Source: Candidatus Acutalibacter pullistercoris
GTDB taxonomy: Bacteria > Bacillota > Clostridia > Oscillospirales > Acutalibacteraceae
Reading direction: 5' to 3'
Assembly: GCA_019115285.1 (NCBI GenBank)
Contig: DXDU01000023.1
Span: 1 to 46,540, forward strand
DNA length: 46,540 nt
A program made the translations under genes and the position numbers. The number at the start of each line of letters is the position of its first letter. Position 1 is the stretch's first letter. Below the pieces are notes generated by a model. The model ran no database searches, was not told the DNA's origin, and worked only from the letters and a program-made list of their open reading frames with translations. Positions 30,696-37,325 of the stretch are shown here, one piece after another.

Positions 30696-31400
30696 TCAGG
30701 GCTTGTTTCCCGCTTTTTCCCAGCGCCGCAAGAGGTCCGGCCGGTTCTCCCCGGTGATCTTCACCGCCTCTTCCCGGCGCCACTTCTGGATGTTCCCGTG
30801 GTGGCCGGAGAGGAGCACTTCCGGCACGGGCCGGCCCCGCCACACCTCGGGCCTGGTGTACTGGGGGTACTCCAGCAGACCGGAGAAGTGGCTCTCCTCG
30901 GTAAAGCAGGCGGTGTCGGAGAGCACCCCGGGGAGCATCCGACTCACCGCGTCCACGCAGAGCATGGCGGGCAGCTCTCCCCCGGTGAGGACGTAGTCCC
31001 CGATGGACAGCTCTTCAATCCCGTACTCGTCCAGCAGCCGCTGGTCCACCCCCTCGTAGTGGCCGCACAGCAGGATGAGCCCCGGCTCTTTCGCCAGCTC
31101 TTTGGCCTTCTCCTGGGTGAGGACCCTGCCACGGGGGGACATATAGAGAATATGCGGCCGCCAGCCGAGATGTTCTGTGAGGGCGTCGATGCCCCGGGCG
31201 AAGGGCTCCGCCTGCAGGAGCATCCCCTTGCCCCCGCCGAAGACCATGTCGTCCACCCGGCCCCGGGGGTCGGGGGAGAAGTCCCGCAGCTGGTGGCAGC
31301 ACACCTGCACCGCCCCCTTCTTCCTGGCTCTTCCGATGATGCTGTGCCCCAGCACCGGGGGGAACATCTCCGGGAACAGGGTGAAAATGTCGAACCGCAT
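30696..31400 (-). CDS. trmD: tRNA (guanine37-N1)-methyltransferase TrmD
   Basis: SPOUT-class methyltransferase making m1G37, needed to keep reading frame. The N-terminus MRFDIFTLFPEMF, VDDMVFGGGKGML, ILLCGHYEGVDQRL and the trefoil-knot SAM loop SIGDYVLTGGELPAM are all present. SDTACFTEESHFSGLLEYPQ and RPVPEVLLSGHH are family signatures of the C-terminal half (each quoted in part). Start ATG 31398-31400 overlaps the rimM TGA by one base (TGATG), so the two are coupled; GGAGGAAG lies upstream. Length is 234 residues. It is the last gene of the operon; rplS, which often follows, is not there. Confidence 0.96.
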   Translation of the reverse strand: MRFDIFTLFPEMFPPVLGHSIIGRARKKGAVQVCCHQLRDFSPDPRGRVDDMVFGGGKGMLLQAEPFARGIDALTEHLGWRPHILYMSPRGRVLTQEKAKELAKEPGLILLCGHYEGVDQRLLDEYGIEELSIGDYVLTGGELPAMLCVDAVSRMLPGVLSDTACFTEESHFSGLLEYPQYTRPEVWRGRPVPEVLLSGHHGNIQKWRREEAVKITGENRPDLLRRWEKAGNKP

Positions 31401-31918
31401 CACGCTTCCTCCCCGCCGTCGTCGAAGATCCCCGGGATGGGCAGCAGCCGGATGACCCCCTCTTCTGGGGAGATCTCCTGCACCATGTGCTTCACCGCGG
31501 GGAACAGGTACTCCTTGTCCCCGTCCACAATGCGGTACACGTCGTTGGCCCCGGTGGGGATCACCTCTCGCAGGACGCCGTACTCCCGGCCGGTGACGCC
31601 GTCCACGGCCCTGAGCCCGATGATGTCCTGGAGGAAGTACTGGCCCTGGGGCAGGGTCACGTCCTCCCGGTCCAGGTACAGCACCCGGCCCCGCAGGGCG
31701 TCCCCCTGCTCCACCGTGTCCACCCCCTGGAGCTTTACAAGGAGCCGGCCCTTGTGCACCCGGGAGGAGAGCAGCCCCGCGTCCCTGCCGTCCTCCCAGC
31801 AGAGCTTGGGGAGCTTCGCCAGAAACTGGGGGGAATCCGCCCAGCACTCCAGCACCAGCTCTCCCCGGACCCCGTGGGTCCGCACGATTTTGCCTGCCTC
31901 TAAGAATTGCTTTTTCAT
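31400..31918 (-). CDS. rimM: Ribosome maturation factor RimM
   Basis: Assembly factor that binds S19 and the 30S head. The N-terminal RimM domain (LEAGKIVRTHGVRGELVLEC) and a C-terminal PRC barrel (YFLQDIIGLRAVDGVTGREY, then NDVYRIVDGDKEYLFPAVKH) are complete. Length is 172 residues. ATG has CGGAGGAA upstream. It overlaps trmD by one base and lies 79 bases after khpA. That gap contains a terminator-like hairpin, so rimM-trmD may be expressed below the level of the upstream genes. Confidence 0.95.
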   Translation of the reverse strand: MKKQFLEAGKIVRTHGVRGELVLECWADSPQFLAKLPKLCWEDGRDAGLLSSRVHKGRLLVKLQGVDTVEQGDALRGRVLYLDREDVTLPQGQYFLQDIIGLRAVDGVTGREYGVLREVIPTGANDVYRIVDGDKEYLFPAVKHMVQEISPEEGVIRLLPIPGIFDDGGEEA

Positions 31919-31953
31919 GTGTGTTCCTCCGGTCCTGTGGGAAAAAGAGTAAC

Positions 31954-31975
31954 AAAAAAGGGCTTTCGCCCTTTT
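31954..31975 (-). terminator. Internal terminator between khpA and rimM
   Basis: Minus-strand AAAAGGGC/GCCCTTTT stem with a GAAA loop, followed by TTG. No promoter is obvious before rimM, so it probably works as a partial attenuator. Confidence 0.65.
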
Positions 31976-31997
31976 CTGGGGGCCGGTGTCCGGTCCC

Positions 31998-32228
31998 TTA
32001 GTCGATCTCCACCATGATCTTCTGATCGTTGCGGGTGGCGGCGGCGCGCATGACCACGCGGATGGCCCGGGCGATGCGGCCCTGCTTTCCGATGACGCGG
32101 CCCATGTCCTCCTCCGCCACGTGGAGGTGGTAGACCACCGTGCCGTTGTCGCTGGTCTCGGAAGTGACGCTCACTTCCTGGGGGTTCTCCACCAGACCAG
32201 AGGCAATGGCCTTCAGTAACTCCTGCAT
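31998..32228 (-). CDS. khpA: KH-domain RNA-binding protein KhpA
   Basis: A 76-residue single KH-domain protein that in Firmicutes pairs with KhpB (Jag/EloR) and affects cell length and RNA stability. The fold is MQELLKAIASGLVENPQEV followed by YHLHVAEEDMGRVIGKQGRI, whose GxxG loop is GKQG. ATG has AAAGGAA upstream. It lies between rpsP and rimM, the conserved position (ylqC in Bacillus). Its KhpB partner is not in this window. Very typical length and sequence. Confidence 0.93.
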   Translation of the reverse strand: MQELLKAIASGLVENPQEVSVTSETSDNGTVVYHLHVAEEDMGRVIGKQGRIARAIRVVMRAAATRNDQKIMVEID

Positions 32229-32266
32229 AGCTTGGTTCCTTTCTGGTAGGGGCGGGCTTCAGAAAC

Positions 32267-32509
32267 TTACAGCACGCCGTGCTTCTTGAACAGGGCCTTC
32301 ACCGTGTCGGTGGGCTGGGCGCCGTTTGCAATCCACTTCTTGGCCTTCTCGGGGTCCACCTTCACCACGCTGGGCTCCTCCATGGGGTTGTAGTAGCCGA
32401 TCTCCTCAATGAAGCGGCCGTCCCGGGGGAAGCGGGAATCCGCCACCACAATGCGGTAAAAGGGGTTCTTCTTAGCGCCCATTCTTCTCAGTCTGATCTT
32501 AACAGCCAT
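32267..32509 (-). CDS. rpsP: 30S ribosomal protein S16
   Basis: Small-subunit ribosomal protein needed for 30S assembly. The N-terminus [20 protein letters not shown] and [22 protein letters not shown] (in part) are canonical. The end, [19 protein letters not shown], is typical of Firmicutes S16. I start at ATG 32507-32509 with TTGGAGGAAC upstream; the 20-codon extension to 32569 is not family sequence. Length is 80 residues. It lies between ffh and khpA. Confidence 0.97.
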   Translation of the reverse strand: MAVKIRLRRMGAKKNPFYRIVVADSRFPRDGRFIEEIGYYNPMEEPSVVKVDPEKAKKWIANGAQPTDTVKALFKKHGVL

Positions 32510-32593
32510 GTTTCGTTCCTCCAATGCGTTTTGTGTTTTGTTGTGATCTATCTTCCATACGGCCCCCAAAGGGGGAGCGTACTGTCACCTTGT

Positions 32594-33928
32594 TTAAAAG
32601 GGCAGGTTGGTGGGCAGGCCCCGGCGGCGCTTGCCCTTGCCCATGCCGCCGAACTGCTTCATCAGCTTCTGGGTCTGTTTAAACTGGTTCAAAAGCCGGT
32701 TCACGTCCTCCACCTTCTGGCCGCAGCCCGCGGCGATGCGCCTTTTCCGGGAGGCGTTCAGGCTGTCCGGATGGCTGCGCTCGTAGGGGGTCATAGAGAG
32801 GATGATGGCCGCGCTCCGGTCCATGATCCTGTCGTCGATGTCCACGTCGTCCAGCTTGTTCCCCATGCCGGGGAGCTTGGAGAGGATGCCCTTGATGGGC
32901 CCCATCTTCTTCACCTGCTGGAACTGCTCCAGCAGGTCGTTTAAGTCCATTTTGTTCTGCATCAGCCGCTGGGCGGTTTTCTCCGCGGCCTTCTCGTCCA
33001 GCTTGGACTGGGCCTCCTCGATGAGGGTGAGCACATCCCCCATGCCCAGAATGCGGCTGGCCATGCGGTCGGGGTGGAAGACCTCCAAATCGGAGAGCTT
33101 CTCGCCGGTGCCCGCGAACTTGATGGGCTTGCCCGTCACCGCCTTTACCGACAGGGCAGCGCCGCCGCGGGTGTCGCCGTCCAGCTTCGTCAGGATGACG
33201 CCGGAGATGTCCAGCAGGTCGTCGAAGGACTTGGCCACGTTCACGGCCTCCTGGCCGGTCATGGCGTCCACCACCAGCAGGATGTCCGTGGGGCTGACGG
33301 CCTCTTTAATCCGCCGCAGCTCTTCCATCAGCGCCTCGTCGATCTGCAGACGGCCGGCGGTGTCGATAATCACGTAGTCGTTGCCGTAGTCTTTGGCGTG
33401 GCGGATGGCCTCCTGCGAGGTGAGCACCGGGTCTTGGGTTCCCTTTTCAAACACGGGCGCACCGGCCTGCTCCCCCACCACCTGCAGCTGTTTGATGGCC
33501 GCCGGGCGGTAGATGTCCCCGGCCACCAGCAGGGGCCTGTGGCCCTGGGACTTGAGGAGCTTTGCCAGCTTGGCGGCGTGGGTGGTTTTGCCCGCGCCCT
33601 GCAGGCCGCACATCATAATCACCGCGGGGGGATGGGCAGGGGTCTTCAGCCGTTCTTCGCTGCCCCCCATCAGCCCGGTCAGCTCCTCGTTGACGATCTT
33701 GATGACCATCTGGGCCGGGGTCAGGCTCTCCATCACTTCCGCGCCAATGGCCCGCTCCGTCACCTTTTTGGTGAAGTCCTTGGCCACCTTATAGTTTACG
33801 TCCGCCTCCAGCAGGGCCAGGCGCACTTCCCGCATGGCCTCTTTCACGTCGGCCTCGGTGAGCTTGCCCTTGCTCCGCAGCTTTTTAAAGGAATTGCTCA
33901 GTTTTTCCGCCAAGCCCTCAAAGGCCAT
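32594..33928 (-). CDS. ffh: Signal recognition particle protein Ffh
   Basis: GTPase that binds signal peptides and SRP RNA and delivers nascent membrane proteins to FtsY. The N domain (residues 1-90) is followed by the G domain with GLQGAGKTTHAAKLA (Lys114 in the P loop), DTAGRLQIDEALM, TKLDGDTRGGAALS and the GxGE-type GTGEKLSDLEVF. The methionine-rich M domain follows (LEQFQQVKKMGPIKGILSKL; SRKRRIAAGCGQ). Length is 444 residues. It starts 19 bases after ylxM, with which it is co-transcribed. GGGAGGGA lies before the ATG. Confidence 0.97.
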   Translation of the reverse strand: MAFEGLAEKLSNSFKKLRSKGKLTEADVKEAMREVRLALLEADVNYKVAKDFTKKVTERAIGAEVMESLTPAQMVIKIVNEELTGLMGGSEERLKTPAHPPAVIMMCGLQGAGKTTHAAKLAKLLKSQGHRPLLVAGDIYRPAAIKQLQVVGEQAGAPVFEKGTQDPVLTSQEAIRHAKDYGNDYVIIDTAGRLQIDEALMEELRRIKEAVSPTDILLVVDAMTGQEAVNVAKSFDDLLDISGVILTKLDGDTRGGAALSVKAVTGKPIKFAGTGEKLSDLEVFHPDRMASRILGMGDVLTLIEEAQSKLDEKAAEKTAQRLMQNKMDLNDLLEQFQQVKKMGPIKGILSKLPGMGNKLDDVDIDDRIMDRSAAIILSMTPYERSHPDSLNASRKRRIAAGCGQKVEDVNRLLNQFKQTQKLMKQFGGMGKGKRRRGLPTNLPF

Positions 33929-33947
33929 GCCGTGTCCCTCCCCGCTC

Positions 33948-34316
33948 TCAGTCGTTCACGGCGATCTCCTGGGCCAGGGCCAGGATCTTCGCCGCCTGTG
34001 CGTCGATGTCCCCCACCGCCCCGTTCTGGGCGTTGAGGTCCTGTATGGCGATGGCGCAGTCACAGATGGCGGCTAAGGACTTCTGCATGTCCTGGAACCG
34101 CCGGGCCAGCCCCAGGCGTTCCTCCATCTCCAAGAGCTGCTGTTCCGCCCGCTTGATGGCGTCCCGCACCCCTTGCCGGGTGATGTCCCGGTCCTCGGCG
34201 ATCTCCGCTAAGGACAGGTCCTGGTTGTAGTAGGCGTCGGTGACTTCCCGCTGGGTCCCGGTGAGCATGTCCCCGTAGAAATCCAGCAGGTAGGCGATGC
34301 GCAGATCCTTGGCCAT
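33948..34316 (-). CDS. ylxM: YlxM-type putative DNA-binding regulatory protein
   Basis: Small helix-turn-helix protein of the UPF0122/YlxM family. In streptococci it binds SRP RNA and modulates Ffh/FtsY GTPase activity. The start LRIAYLLDFYGDMLTGTQRE and the HTH SLAEIAEDRDITRQGVRDAI are family typical. The last third, from the double Cys of AICDCAIAIQ on, is extended relative to the usual 110 residues. ATG 34314-34316 has AAGGAGGGAG upstream; a far longer frame upstream reads through the promoter and the 34451 gene. Length is 122 residues. It is the first gene of the SRP operon, after a consensus promoter. Confidence 0.9.
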   Translation of the reverse strand: MAKDLRIAYLLDFYGDMLTGTQREVTDAYYNQDLSLAEIAEDRDITRQGVRDAIKRAEQQLLEMEERLGLARRFQDMQKSLAAICDCAIAIQDLNAQNGAVGDIDAQAAKILALAQEIAVND

Positions 34317-34368
34317 AGTCTCCCTCCTTGCCGCGCCGTGTAAAGTTTTTTTCTTTACAACGCTTCGC

Positions 34369-34397
34369 ATTATACACGATCCCCGGGGATTTGTCAA
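34369..34397 (-). promoter_or_regulatory. Consensus promoter of the ylxM-ffh-trmD operon
   Basis: On the minus strand a perfect TTGACA (34392-34397), 17 bases, TATAAT (34369-34374). The spacer holds a perfect 12-bp palindrome, ATCCCCGGGGAT (34379-34390), which could be an operator. Confidence 0.9.
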
Positions 34398-34408
34398 CAG
34401 CGGGGACG

Positions 34409-34433
34409 AAAAAAGGGAGGGTCTCCCCTCCCT
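34409..34433 (-). terminator. Terminator after the 34451 gene
   Basis: Stem GGGAGGG/CCCTCCC (34415-34421 with 34426-34432), with TTTTTTC on the minus strand. It separates the small membrane protein gene from the ylxM promoter. Confidence 0.85.
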
Positions 34434-34450
34434 GACGTCTGTTTTTTCTT

Positions 34451-34696
34451 TTAGGAATGGGGCTTTTCCCGCTTCAGCCCCACCAGGCCCGCCACCAGGG
34501 CCAGGCCCCCCAGCAGCACTTTCCCCACGCCGGAGGCAAGGCAGCTCTGCACCAGCTGGACGATGGCCTCCACCTGGCTGTACTGTTCCAGCAGGTCCCC
34601 GCCCACGGCGGCCCACTGGACCAGGTCCTGCACGCCCCACAGAAACACGGCGGCCCCGCACACCAGGGCGATGACAGTGCCTGTCCGCTTGTTCAC
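34451..34696 (-). CDS. Small two-helix membrane protein, unknown family
   Basis: An 81-residue protein with two hydrophobic segments: TVIALVCGAAVFLWGVQDLV (residues about 7-26) and GKVLLGGLALVAGLVGL near the C-terminus. They are joined by a short acidic loop (VGGDLLEQYSQVEAIVQ); the tail is KREKPHS. I chose the GTG at 34694-34696, since GGGGGAGGA lies about seven bases before it; the in-frame ATG at 34738 has no ribosome site and precedes the Shine-Dalgarno. The gene has its own promoter (34729-34757) and terminator and is not co-transcribed with ylxM. No family recognised; function unknown. Confidence 0.7.
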   Translation of the reverse strand: MNKRTGTVIALVCGAAVFLWGVQDLVQWAAVGGDLLEQYSQVEAIVQLVQSCLASGVGKVLLGGLALVAGLVGLKREKPHS

Positions 34697-34728
34697 GGCG
34701 CATCCTCCCCCTCTCTTGGTCTGGCTAC

Positions 34729-34757
34729 AGCATACCACCCTCCCCGGGCCCTGTCAA
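34729..34757 (-). promoter_or_regulatory. Promoter of the small membrane protein gene
   Basis: On the minus strand TTGACA (34752-34757), 17 bases, TATGCT (34729-34734). It is divergent from the aldolase promoter at 34765-34793, with only seven bases between their -35 boxes. Confidence 0.65.
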
Positions 34758-34764
34758 GGAACGA

Positions 34765-34793
34765 TTGCCATTTCCCCCCGGCCGTGCTACAAT
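34765..34793 (+). promoter_or_regulatory. Promoter of the threonine-aldolase-family gene
   Basis: TTGCCA (34765-34770), 17 bases, TACAAT (34788-34793) with extended TGC. Confidence 0.75.
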
Positions 34794-34834
34794 GGCAGGG
34801 AAAAACAGATTTCGTCCACACGGAGGGAGACGCC

Positions 34835-35881
34835 ATGCTGTACTTTAACTGCGACTACACCGAGGGGGCCCACCCCCTCATTTTACAGAAGCTGGAGGAG
34901 ACCAACCTCCAGCAGACCGTGGGCTACGGGGAGGACCCCTACTGCCAGCAGGCCCGTGCCCTGATCCGGGAGGCCTGCGCCGCCCCGGAGGCCGGGGTGC
35001 ACTTCCTGGTGGGGGGCACCCAGGCAAACTTCACGGTAATCCGCGCCGCCCTGCGGCCCCACCAGGGGGTCATCTCCCCGGTGACGGGGCACATCAACTG
35101 CCACGAGACCGGGGCGGTGGAGGCCACCGGCCACAAGGTGCTGGAGGTCCCCTGCGGCCCGGAGGGGAAGCTCTCCCCCGCCCAGGTGGAGGCCCTGTGC
35201 CGGGAGCACTTCGCCGGCAGCATGCCCCCGGAGCACATGGTACAGCCCAAGATGGTGTACCTCTCCCACCCCACGGAAAACGGCGCCCTCTACTCCAAAG
35301 AGGAACTCACCGCCCTGCGCCGGGTCTGCGACCAGTACGGCCTGTACCTGTTCCTGGACGGGGCCCGGATGGGCTACGCGTTGGCCTCCCCCCAGACGGA
35401 CGTGACCCTACCCGATCTGGCCCGGCTGTGCCACGTGTTCTACATCGGGGGCACCAAGTGCGGGGCCCTGTTCGGGGAGGCGGTGGTGATCACCGACCCG
35501 GACCTGAACCGGGACTTCCGCTACGCCATCAAGCAAAACGGGGGGATGCTGGCCAAGGGCCGGCTCCTGGGGCTGCAGTTCCTCACCCTGTTCACCGGGG
35601 GGCTGTACCAGCAGATCTGCCAGAAAGCCGTACAGCAGGCCTTCCGCATCGCCGCCGCCTGCCAGAAGGCGGGGATAGAGACCTACGCCCCCTCCCCCAC
35701 CAACCAGCAGTTCTTCATCTTCCCCGACGAACAGCTCCGGCGGCTGGAGGAGAAGTACGTCTTCTCCTTCTGGGAGAAGGTGGACGAGGGCCGCACCGCC
35801 GTGCGGATCTGCACCAGCTGGGCCACCCGGGACGAGGCCGTGGACCAGCTCAACGCTGACCTGCTGGCCCTGGCCCCGTGA
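34835..35881 (+). CDS. Threonine-aldolase family PLP enzyme
   Basis: Pyridoxal-phosphate enzyme of the beta-eliminating lyase / low-specificity L-threonine aldolase group, splitting beta-hydroxy amino acids to glycine and aldehyde. The PLP lysine is Lys208 in YIGGTKCGALFGEA; LFLDGARMGYAL carries the pyridine-binding Asp, and VGYGEDPYCQQAR and LVGGTQANFTVIRA are group motifs of the N-terminal half. Length is 348 residues; ATG 34835-34837 has GGAGGGAG upstream. It is monocistronic. Just downstream lies a diverged second copy of its last 30-odd codons and terminator. Substrate specificity is not determined by sequence; related enzymes include L-allo-threonine aldolases. Confidence 0.9.
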   Translation: MLYFNCDYTEGAHPLILQKLEETNLQQTVGYGEDPYCQQARALIREACAAPEAGVHFLVGGTQANFTVIRAALRPHQGVISPVTGHINCHETGAVEATGHKVLEVPCGPEGKLSPAQVEALCREHFAGSMPPEHMVQPKMVYLSHPTENGALYSKEELTALRRVCDQYGLYLFLDGARMGYALASPQTDVTLPDLARLCHVFYIGGTKCGALFGEAVVITDPDLNRDFRYAIKQNGGMLAKGRLLGLQFLTLFTGGLYQQICQKAVQQAFRIAAACQKAGIETYAPSPTNQQFFIFPDEQLRRLEEKYVFSFWEKVDEGRTAVRICTSWATRDEAVDQLNADLLALAP

Positions 35882-35891
35882 CCTGACAAGT

Positions 35892-35934
35892 AAAGCGCCC
35901 CCCTTCTCTCACGGAGAGCGGGAGGCGCTTTTTT
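35892..35934 (+). terminator. Terminator of the aldolase gene (copy 1)
   Basis: AAAGCGCC (35892-35899) pairs with GGCGCTTT (35924-35931), with an inner TTCTCTC/GAGAG stem, followed by TTTTTT. Confidence 0.9.
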
Positions 35935-35946
35935 GGCAGCCCCAGC

Positions 35947-36049
35947 GGCTGGACAAGGCCCCGCCGCCGTTCAAATCCGCGCCAGCTGGGCCACCCGGGA
36001 CCAGGCCGTGGACCAGCTCATCGCCGACCTGCTGGCCCTGGCCCCGTGA
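35947..36049 (+). pseudogene. Remnant of a second aldolase C-terminus
   Basis: Read in frame from about 35958, this stretch gives GPAAVQIRASWATRDQAVDQ and then LIADLLALAP before TGA (36047-36049). It matches the end of the intact enzyme (GRTAVRICTSWATRDEAVDQ, LNADLLALAP). There is no start codon, no catalytic part and no ribosome site, and the reading frame breaks by one base at the left edge. It is a non-functional fragment from a partial duplication or a deleted paralogue. Confidence 0.8.
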
Positions 36050-36059
36050 CCTGACAAGC

Positions 36060-36098
36060 AAAGCGCCCCCCTTCTCTCTAGGAGAGGGAGGCGCTTTC
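36060..36098. terminator. Duplicated terminator (copy 2)
   Basis: AAAGCGCC (36060-36067) pairs with GGCGCTTT (36090-36097), with inner CTCT/GGAGAG pairing. Its plus-strand T run is short (CTTTCTG). On the minus strand it lies six bases past the ybaK stop and can end that transcript, so the repeat may have given ybaK its terminator. Confidence 0.65.
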
Positions 36099-36104
36099 TG
36101 TTTT

Positions 36105-36584
36105 TTACGCTTCTTCCTGCCAGCCGGAACACACGTCCACCCAGCCGGCGCAGCGGGAGCTTTCCTCCAGCTGGGGCAGGGTGAGCTCCACGGCGCTGTG
36201 GCCGTCGCCGGCGGCGGGGTAGACCTTCTCGAACCGACGCAGGGACACATCCAGGTACACGGCGACCCCCTCCTTGCAGGCGAAGGGGCACACGCCCCCA
36301 GGGGGATGGCCCACCAGGTCCTCCACCTGGGGGCCGGGGATCATCTTGGCCTTCTGGTGGAACTGGGCCTTGTACTTCTTGTTGTCGATCTTGCCGTCCC
36401 CCGCCGCCACGACGAGCACCGGCCCCTGCTCCTGGAGCAGGGACATGGTCTTGGCGATCTCCCGGGGCTGGCAGCCCAAGGCCTGGGCCGCCTCCTCCAC
36501 GGTGGCGCTGGAGCGGGACAAAACCCGCACCCGGTCGCCCAGGCCCAGGGTCTCTAAGTAGGCGGTCACCGCCGCTACGGACAT
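36105..36584 (-). CDS. YbaK/EbsC family Cys-tRNA(Pro) deacylase-like protein
   Basis: Aminoacyl-tRNA trans-editing domain protein; the family hydrolyses mischarged tRNA such as Cys-tRNA(Pro). The sequence shows the lysine of AQALGCQPREIAKTMSLL, DGKIDNKKYKAQF and the glycine loop VGHPPGGVCPFACKEGVAVY (given in parts), the usual order of this fold. Length is 159 residues. It is the last of four minus-strand genes (MATE, EamA, nagB, ybaK), 28 bases after nagB. Whether it edits Cys-tRNA(Pro) or another mischarged tRNA is not visible. Start ATG has AGAGGGAAAG upstream. Confidence 0.88.
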   Translation of the reverse strand: MSVAAVTAYLETLGLGDRVRVLSRSSATVEEAAQALGCQPREIAKTMSLLQEQGPVLVVAAGDGKIDNKKYKAQFHQKAKMIPGPQVEDLVGHPPGGVCPFACKEGVAVYLDVSLRRFEKVYPAAGDGHSAVELTLPQLEESSRCAGWVDVCSGWQEEA

Positions 36585-36612
36585 GGTCTTTCCCTCTTTT
36601 CTCGCTGTGGTC

Positions 36613-37320
36613 TTACTCTTTGGCCAGAATCACCGTCACGTCCGGGTGGAGCTGCAGGATAGAGGCAGGCACCTGGGGGGTGATCTTCCCGTAGAAGGCC
36701 TCCTCCACGATGGCGCGCTTGTCCGCCCCGGCGATGAGCAGGATCTTCCGGGCCAGCATGATGAGCCCGATGCCCATGGTGATGGCGGTGGTGGGCACGT
36801 CCTCGATCTTGTCGAAGAGCCGGGAGTTGGCCCGGATGGTGCTCTCCGTCAACTGCACCTGGTGCACCGCCGCGGGGAAGTGGTCGGCGGGCTCGTTAAA
36901 GCCGATGTGGCCGTTGTGGCCGATGCCCAGAAGCTGCAGGTCCGCCCCGCCCATAGACCGGACCAGGGCCTCGTACCGCTGGGCCTCCGCCTCCATGTCC
37001 GGGGCGGTGCCGCTGGGCAGGAAGGTGTTCTCCTTGTTGATGTTCACCCGGTCGAACAGGTGGGTGTCCATAAAGTACCGGTAGCTCTGGGGGTCGGCGG
37101 CCTTCAGGCCGCAGTACTCGTCCAGGTTCACCGTGCGCACCTGAGAGAAGTCCAGCAGGCCCTCCTCGCAGCCCTTGGCCAGCAGGTCGTAGGTCCCGAT
37201 GGGGGAGCTGCCCGTGGCCAGGCCCAGGACGCAGTCGGGCTTTAAGAGCACCTGCCCTCCGATCAGCCCCGCCGCTTTGCGGCTCATCTCCTGGTAATTC
37301 TTCGTCTCGATCATCCGCAT
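36613..37320 (-). CDS. nagB: Glucosamine-6-phosphate deaminase
   Basis: Converts glucosamine-6-phosphate to fructose-6-phosphate and ammonia, feeding amino sugars into glycolysis. LGLATGSSPIGTYDLL is the phosphate-binding loop; FSQVRTVNLDEYCGL has the catalytic Asp, GIGHNGHIGFNEPAD has the His and Glu of the active site, and TMGIGLIMLARKILLIAGA completes the family pattern. At 235 residues it lacks the E. coli C-terminal allosteric tail, as in Bacillus. ATG 37318-37320; a second ATG two codons later is possible. It follows the EamA gene by five bases. nagA is not adjacent. Confidence 0.95.
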   Translation of the reverse strand: MRMIETKNYQEMSRKAAGLIGGQVLLKPDCVLGLATGSSPIGTYDLLAKGCEEGLLDFSQVRTVNLDEYCGLKAADPQSYRYFMDTHLFDRVNINKENTFLPSGTAPDMEAEAQRYEALVRSMGGADLQLLGIGHNGHIGFNEPADHFPAAVHQVQLTESTIRANSRLFDKIEDVPTTAITMGIGLIMLARKILLIAGADKRAIVEEAFYGKITPQVPASILQLHPDVTVILAKE

Positions 37321-37325
37321 CCCGA

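Larger units (their letters stand above)
35775..36098. repeat. Tandem repeat of aldolase 3' end plus terminator (168-base period)
   Basis: Copy 1 (about 35775-35934) and copy 2 (about 35943-36098) align with an offset of 168 bases. By eye 73 of the 81 bases from 35801 to the stop match. Both copies end with ACCTGACAAG and a near-identical AAAGCGCC hairpin terminator. Copy 2 carries a one-base deletion near its left end. Confidence 0.85.

Noticed and set aside
32267-34316. SRP RNA or tmRNA gene near ffh
   Set aside because: Gaps in the operon are 19 to 79 bases, and no conserved SRP RNA helix-8 motif was found in the flanking intergenic DNA.
35961-35985. tRNA T-loop-like string GTTCAAATCC
   Set aside because: No D arm, anticodon arm or matching acceptor stem lies at tRNA distance upstream, and the string is explained by the codons of the duplicated aldolase tail.
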